64,000 nt of DNA from Candidatus Bathyarchaeota archaeon (GTDB lineage Archaea > Thermoproteota > Bathyarchaeia > Bathyarchaeales > Bathycorpusculaceae). Below are positions 59,894 through 64,000 of this stretch, piece after piece. Made by a program: the position numbers and the translations under genes. The notes beneath the pieces are model-generated. The model had not been told where the DNA came from. It saw only the letters and a program-made list of their open reading frames with translations, and did not search any database. Every line of letters starts with the position of its first letter. Position 1 is the first letter of the stretch. The stretch is from NCBI GenBank assembly GCA_903901015.1, contig CAIUPH010000114.1:30397-94396 (forward strand), read 5' to 3'.

Positions 59894-60760
59894 ATGCCGT
59901 CCCAACAAGTATTAGAAGCAAAATCAACCGAAGTCGATTCAATAAAGGACATACTTAAAGAGTACAAATCCATCGGCATCGCCAGCCTCAAGAAGGTCCG
60001 CGCTTCCCAACTTCAAGAACTCAAGAAAAGCATGGCTGGCAAAGTTTACCTCCGCGTCCTAAAGAACACACTCATCAAAATAGCCCTTGAAGAAATGGAA
60101 AACGAAGAACTCAAAAAGCTTGAAGCGTACTTGGACGGCTCAAACGTTTACTTATTCACCGACCTTAACCCTTTCAAACTGGCATTGCTGCTCGAACGCG
60201 GAAAAGTAAAAACAACCGCTAAATCCGGCGACATAGCCGCGATGGACGTGGTTATTCCAGCGGGGAACACAGGTCAACCTCCAGGACCAGTCATCAGCCA
60301 ACTCAACGCCGTTGGGTTACCGACAAGAATCGAGTCAGGCAGCGTCTGGATCAGCAAAGACACCTTAGTCGTTCGCAAAGGCGAAGTAATCAACGAACGC
60401 CTCGCAGGCACACTCGCAAAACTCGGCATCAAAGCAGTTGAACTGGGCATATCCATGCGCGCAGTCTTCGACGACGGCATGATTATCACCGGCGACCGAC
60501 TAGTCGTAGACGTCGATGCAACACGCAAAAGCGTCCAAGCAAGCAGCTCAGAATCAATGGCATTAGCACTTGAAATAGGATTCATAAGCAAAGACACCAT
60601 CAAACCACTCCTGCAGCGAGCCCATCAGAAAGCAGTCGCACTATCCGTAAGCGCAGCCATACCCACAAAAGAAACAATCGCAGACATCATCCGCAAAGCA
60701 AACTCAGAAATGACAAGCCTAAGCGGCGCAGTCGACAAAGCAAAGCCCAAAGCCGCTTAA
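59894..60760 (+). CDS. rplP0: Ribosomal protein uL10 (P0), no acidic tail
   Basis: Stalk base protein. SIKDILKEYKSIGIASLKKV, LRVLKNTLIKIALEE and the archaeal insertion PPGPVISQLNAVGLPTRIES with IINERLAGTLAKLGIKAVEL-type segment are seen. The helical P1-binding part is present, but the usual Glu-rich C-terminus ending in a GLGxLFG-type motif is missing: the protein ends GAVDKAKPKAA. The P1 (L12) gene that normally follows is not here. 288 residues. Confidence 0.92.
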   Translation: MPSQQVLEAKSTEVDSIKDILKEYKSIGIASLKKVRASQLQELKKSMAGKVYLRVLKNTLIKIALEEMENEELKKLEAYLDGSNVYLFTDLNPFKLALLLERGKVKTTAKSGDIAAMDVVIPAGNTGQPPGPVISQLNAVGLPTRIESGSVWISKDTLVVRKGEVINERLAGTLAKLGIKAVELGISMRAVFDDGMIITGDRLVVDVDATRKSVQASSSESMALALEIGFISKDTIKPLLQRAHQKAVALSVSAAIPTKETIADIIRKANSEMTSLSGAVDKAKPKAA

Positions 60761-60864
60761 ACACAAATTTTTCATTTTATTTTTTAAAATGAACTTTTAA
60801 TTTTTTTGAACATTAGCTCTCGCTCTGTAAGTTCCTGTGCAGAAGCAAAAATAAAAATTGTCGG

Positions 60865-61326
60865 TTATTTTTCTTGGTTGAACCGCTGCCTGTAACTGTC
60901 GTAATCCGGCAGAATCCGCTCGTACTCCTGGCACATCAACGGCGAAGAAATAAGGAAATCTGCTGAAGCGCGGTTGCATGCGATGGGAATATTCCAAACC
61001 GCCGCCACCCGCAAGAGCGCTTTAACATCAGGGTCATGGGGCAACTGTGCAAGGGGGTCCCAAAAGAAAATCAAGAAATCTATTTCTCCCTTCGATATGC
61101 ATGCCCCGATTTGAAGGTCCCCGCCAAGTGGACCTGACTCCAAAACCGTGATTTCCAAGCCCAGTTCCCTCTCAAGAAGCCTGCCAGTAGTTCCAGTTGC
61201 GTAGAGCGTGTGCTGCTGGAGGGTTCCTATGTTGAATTTTGCCCATTCCATCATGTCTTCTTTTTTGTTGTCGTGGGCGATTAATGCGATTTTTTTTCTG
61301 CGTCTTAAAAGGGCTGTTTTTGGCAT
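60865..61326 (-). CDS. mgsA: Methylglyoxal synthase
   Basis: Converts dihydroxyacetone phosphate to methylglyoxal and phosphate. Conserved [34 protein letters not shown], the catalytic [12 protein letters not shown] and [20 protein letters not shown], then [19 protein letters not shown]. 153 residues, close to the bacterial enzyme. AGAGGA precedes ATG 61326. The enzyme is uncommon in archaea, so transfer from bacteria is plausible. Confidence 0.92.
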   Translation of the reverse strand: MPKTALLRRRKKIALIAHDNKKEDMMEWAKFNIGTLQQHTLYATGTTGRLLERELGLEITVLESGPLGGDLQIGACISKGEIDFLIFFWDPLAQLPHDPDVKALLRVAAVWNIPIACNRASADFLISSPLMCQEYERILPDYDSYRQRFNQEK

Positions 61327-61462
61327 GTGGGTTCCTCTGTTTAGAAGCGTTTGGTTGGATGGCTATAATTGTTCCGCTTATGAAATATGGCGTTGACGTT
61401 GGGCTTTGGGAATAAAGGTTATTTAGATAAAGTTGCTTTTGGTCGAAGTGGGAGTAGCGTTC

Positions 61463-61996
61463 ATGGGTTCTTTGAAGAGTTTAGCCCAGGGCTTTTTGGC
61501 TTCGGCGAGTTTAATTTGGTTTTTCAACGCAGCTTTGCTTATCATAAGCGGCGACGCTTGGCTGGGCGCATTGTACCTGCTCATATTGCTAATCCCCGTA
61601 TCCAGCATAACCCTGCTCAAACTGAAGAGCGCGCAGCGTTCCATGGGCGAGGGCTCAGATAAATGGCGCAGCCTGCTGTTCTCTTTCCAAGGCGCAGTTT
61701 TAGCTTTCTGGCTCTTCGACATCGCCACAACCTTCTACGCCATAAACATAGTCCGCACATCATACGAACTAAACCCGCTGGGTTGGCCATGGGGCATTCT
61801 GGGCGCATTCGCTTTTTACGGTCCAAACTTGGTTTTCTCGTACATTCTATTGTTTAAAAAGAAAGAAAAGGTCGCCCTGTACGCTGTGGTGCCGTTAACG
61901 TTGGTGACGCTTGGGATGGGCGCGATGAATTTGTTTGCTGGAGCCCAAAACTTCCAAGTTTTCGTCGACACCACTTCCATAGCTGCGGTGATGTAA
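61463..61996 (+). CDS. Polytopic membrane protein
   Basis: 177 residues with four to five hydrophobic helices, including LASASLIWFFNAALLIISGD, LGALYLLILLIPVSSITLL, VLAFWLFDIATTFYAINIV and LYAVVPLTLVTLGMGAMNLF. The segment FDIATTFYAI followed by SYELNPLGWPWG is a D-x-x-T ... E-x-NP pattern seen in DUF5658-type proteins, a weak match. ATG 61463 follows GGGAG. Function unknown. Confidence 0.6.
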   Translation: MGSLKSLAQGFLASASLIWFFNAALLIISGDAWLGALYLLILLIPVSSITLLKLKSAQRSMGEGSDKWRSLLFSFQGAVLAFWLFDIATTFYAINIVRTSYELNPLGWPWGILGAFAFYGPNLVFSYILLFKKKEKVALYAVVPLTLVTLGMGAMNLFAGAQNFQVFVDTTSIAAVM

Positions 61997-62144
61997 TATA
62001 TTTTTCTGGGGTTGATTGTGGCTGTGAACTTGGTAGTTCCGTTGAGCTTGAAAAAGATGAAAATGCTCTAAAGGCTTGCAGTTGTTGTTACAGGACTGTG
62101 ACCACACTCTCTTATATCTAAAATATACTTCATAATCTAAATGG

Positions 62145-62250
62145 AGCGCTCAAAAAGTTGAGCAAGCCCTGCTGCTTACGAAGGTGCGGTTTTTGCATTT
62201 CCTCCCTTCTCCTTAATATGCAGACTTGCTCAACTGCCGCTTCTTTGCTT
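62145..62250 (+). ncRNA. Candidate structured RNA with an 11-bp closing helix
   Basis: AGTTGAGCAAG at 62156-62166 pairs perfectly with CTTGCTCAACT at 62225-62235 across 58 bases. A TATA-like AATATACTT lies at about 62121-62129, at the right distance to start a transcript near 62150. No open reading frame explains the segment. It could be a small RNA, a terminator structure or a regulatory leader for nothing obvious on this strand. Confidence 0.35.
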
Positions 62251-62279
62251 GTTGGTTACAAACTTTGGAAATAATTGAT

Positions 62280-62759
62280 TTAGGCTAGTTTTTTAGTCAT
62301 GACGTATGCGTCTTCGCCGTCGGAGTAGTAGCCGTTGATGGTTCTTGTAACTTCAAAGCCCAGTTTCTTGTAGAGCGTTATTCCCAATTCGTTAGTTACT
62401 CGCACTTCCAAAAAACACTGCTTCGCCTTGTAGTAAGCCATGCCTTCCATTGCCCTGTTGATTAACGCTGAAGCCATACCTTTGCGTCTGCTCTGCGGCA
62501 TCACCGCGATGGAAACCACGTGTCCCTTGCGTATTAAGCCGCCAAAACCATAGTTTGACAATCCCACTTCGATACGGCACATGATGTACCCTGAGACTTT
62601 GCTGTCTTCTTCGGCTACGATGAAGGTTTCTGGGAACCGCTGGTGCAGGTCCACAAAGAAGAAGTCTGTGTAGTTTTCCGGGAGGCAGACTCGGTTGATT
62701 TGCATTACGGCCTGCAGGTCGTCGGGAACGAATTTTCGCAGCGTGAAAGGTTGTTGCAT
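62280..62759 (-). CDS. rimI: RimI/Ard1-type N-terminal acetyltransferase
   Basis: GNAT-fold enzyme that acetylates protein N-termini. FTLRKFVPDDLQAVMQINRV, LPENYTDFFFVDLHQRFPET, and the acetyl-CoA motif GHVVSIAVMPQSRRKGMASA with LEVRVTNELGITLYKKLGFE are typical of archaeal Ard1. 159 residues, normal. It stands alone. Confidence 0.9.
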   Translation of the reverse strand: MQQPFTLRKFVPDDLQAVMQINRVCLPENYTDFFFVDLHQRFPETFIVAEEDSKVSGYIMCRIEVGLSNYGFGGLIRKGHVVSIAVMPQSRRKGMASALINRAMEGMAYYKAKQCFLEVRVTNELGITLYKKLGFEVTRTINGYYSDGEDAYVMTKKLA

Positions 62760-62852
62760 TGTTTCGCCTTCTAAACCTCATTTCAAGTTGAAACTTAAAG
62801 GTTACGCTTTACGGCTTAGCATTCTACTTGGCGCTTGGGTTGGCAGAGGGTT

Positions 62853-64000
62853 TTAGGTTTTGTTTTCTTCAGGCGCCTTAAACACTGGCAGAGTGTAGCT
62901 GCCCCACGGCACCGCCCAAACCCTGGAGGCTGAACCTGCAACCTTGAATGCTTCCGCCAACGCATCGTTGACTGCCCGCGCAGTTTTCAACTTAAAAATG
63001 CTCGTTGCATAATAGTCTGGCAGCGACGAAACCAGGATTATCTGATGGTTCTGCAACGCTTTCAGCAAATAATAGGTTTTGTATCCGCCCAAAACAAAGT
63101 TGCGTTTTATTTCTCGTTCCACGTTTTTGATGTCTGCTAAACGGCTCATCCATTCGTAGAACACCTGGTTCCCATGTCCATCTGGGCACTCAGCTACCAG
63201 GATTATTACTCCGCCCCGCTTCACAGCGTCAAGCGCGTTGTCTAAGCCTTTGTATGCTTCATAAAGGCTGATGTCTGAGGGGTGCCCGCCTGCGCTTACC
63301 ACGATGATGTCTGCTCGGCGATCCAAGGTTACACGGTACATTTCATCGTAGAGCTTCACCGCTTCCAAGAACGCTGCTTCCAAATCGCCTGCAAACGCTT
63401 TGACGACTTCGCCTTTCCTGTTCGCGACAACGTTAACGATAAAATCGACTTTGGCAAGCCTCGCCGTCTCAGTCATGTCTACATGCACGGGGTTATCTTC
63501 GAGATTGCCTGATCTTGCGTTGGCGCTCACGAGCATGCCGTGGTTCTGCTTTATGGTTTCTTCACCGCAAATCCCCGGCAGAACGCTTTTTCTTCCGCCG
63601 CTGTAACCAGCGTAATAGTTAAGGTCAACATCGCCCAGAAGCACTTTCACGTCTGATTCCATGAATACACGGTTCACCAAAACCTTGTTGCCATGGGTCT
63701 TGGTCGTGCCCGCATTCACCAAATCTGCGGCATGGGAATCATGGCTGACCGTTTTGACGCGTTTACAGGCTTCTTCGCCGATGAGTTTGACTGCCTCTTC
63801 GGGTTTAACTGCGCCATAGGTTCCGCAGCCGAAAATAACCGTGACCTGCTCGTCTTTGACGCCTGCACCGTTGAGTTCGGCAAGAAGCGGCAAAAGCATG
63901 ATTTCGCTTGGCGTTTTATGCGTCGCGACATCCACAACGACTGCAACCTTGCACTCTGGCTTAACAAGTTCGCATAGGCGTTTGGAGCCGAAGGGTTCCT
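62853..64000 (-). CDS. LarA-like nickel-pincer racemase family, N-terminus beyond window
   Basis: The frame stays open to the window edge, so the N-terminus is missing; about 382 residues are seen. The cofactor-tethering Lys region YYAGYSGGRKSVLPGICGEE and Ni-ligand His (IKQNHGML) are present, and GGHPSDISLYEAYKGLDNAL is a LarA hallmark. However the catalytic-His positions look replaced: LarA's GxH is CGTYGAVKPEEA and EPHFFAG is DLNYYAG, and the substrate-binding TRP is THK (VATHKTPSE). It may act on another hydroxy acid. No larB, larC or larE is nearby. Confidence 0.8.
   Translation of the reverse strand, partial: EPFGSKRLCELVKPECKVAVVVDVATHKTPSEIMLLPLLAELNGAGVKDEQVTVIFGCGTYGAVKPEEAVKLIGEEACKRVKTVSHDSHAADLVNAGTTKTHGNKVLVNRVFMESDVKVLLGDVDLNYYAGYSGGRKSVLPGICGEETIKQNHGMLVSANARSGNLEDNPVHVDMTETARLAKVDFIVNVVANRKGEVVKAFAGDLEAAFLEAVKLYDEMYRVTLDRRADIIVVSAGGHPSDISLYEAYKGLDNALDAVKRGGVIILVAECPDGHGNQVFYEWMSRLADIKNVEREIKRNFVLGGYKTYYLLKALQNHQIILVSSLPDYYATSIFKLKTARAVNDALAEAFKVAGSASRVWAVPWGSYTLPVFKAPEENKT

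Overview
The window comes from an archaeon. The ribosomal genes follow the archaeal order and include eL32, eL19, eS4 and the RNase P subunit Rnp1. Other archaeal markers are SecE-NusG-uL11-uL1-uL10, D-aminoacyl-tRNA deacylase DtdA, a TFS-like zinc protein, the DUF106 membrane insertase, archaeal cytidylate kinase and VapBC pairs. tRNA introns outside the anticodon loop, together with the gene mix, point to the Thermoproteota (TACK) side, and a Bathyarchaeia-like lineage is my best guess. That placement is inference, since no 16S rRNA gene is present.

Layout. 1-6743: branched-chain amino-acid genes (end of ilvD, a LeuA/CimA-type synthase whose start looks frameshifted, a LeuB-type dehydrogenase), with a short HELSH protein, an LLM oxidoreductase, a surface protein and a ferredoxin-like protein. 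6733-9436: OB-fold (RPA-like) protein, DUF131-like protein, a 41-residue membrane protein, SWIM zinc-finger protein, Hsp20. 9862-20185: a tRNA-Met gene carrying an integrated element of about 10.2 kb. 20300-27951: VapBC, acyl-CoA synthetase, TFS paralogue and hydrogenase maturation genes hypF-hypC-hypD with convergent hypE. 28680-37453: a 17-gene ribosomal operon that starts abruptly at uL22. 37610-45879: DUF2769 protein, sHSP-uL15-SecY, a large PQQ-propeller surface protein, flavodoxin, DUF106 and cytidylate kinase. 45945-57894: radical SAM, VapBC, AIR-synthase-like protein with an ECF S component, TPR protein, a lone DNA-ligase C-terminal domain, E1-like ThiF protein, ArsB-type permease, a RecA-fold protein with a lost Walker A lysine, ilvC, DUF3795, an ornithine-carbamoyltransferase-like enzyme and dtdA. 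58003-60760: secE-nusG-uL11-uL1-uL10. 60865-64000: methylglyoxal synthase, membrane protein, RimI-type acetyltransferase and a LarA-like protein cut by the window edge.

The most striking system is the element at about 9888-20123. It is AT-rich, carries an intact tyrosine integrase, and sits in the anticodon arm of elongator tRNA-Met(CAU). The 5' half of the tRNA is host DNA. The 3' half is supplied by the element and restores a complete cloverleaf only after removal of three short introns (27, 33 and 30 nt), each of which folds into a bulge-helix-bulge splice site. The displaced host 3' half survives at the far end with a single 29-nt intron. Inverted 9-bp arm-type repeats (GTTATCAAT) flank the attachment core. 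In the predicted circular form an open reading frame crosses the core and overlaps the integrase start by ATGA, so integration would cut that frame. Other cargo includes a P-loop ATPase, a beta-helix cell-surface protein with a PEF-type C-terminus, a possible replication protein and several small unknown proteins. No capsid gene is recognisable, so whether it is a virus or a plasmid is open.
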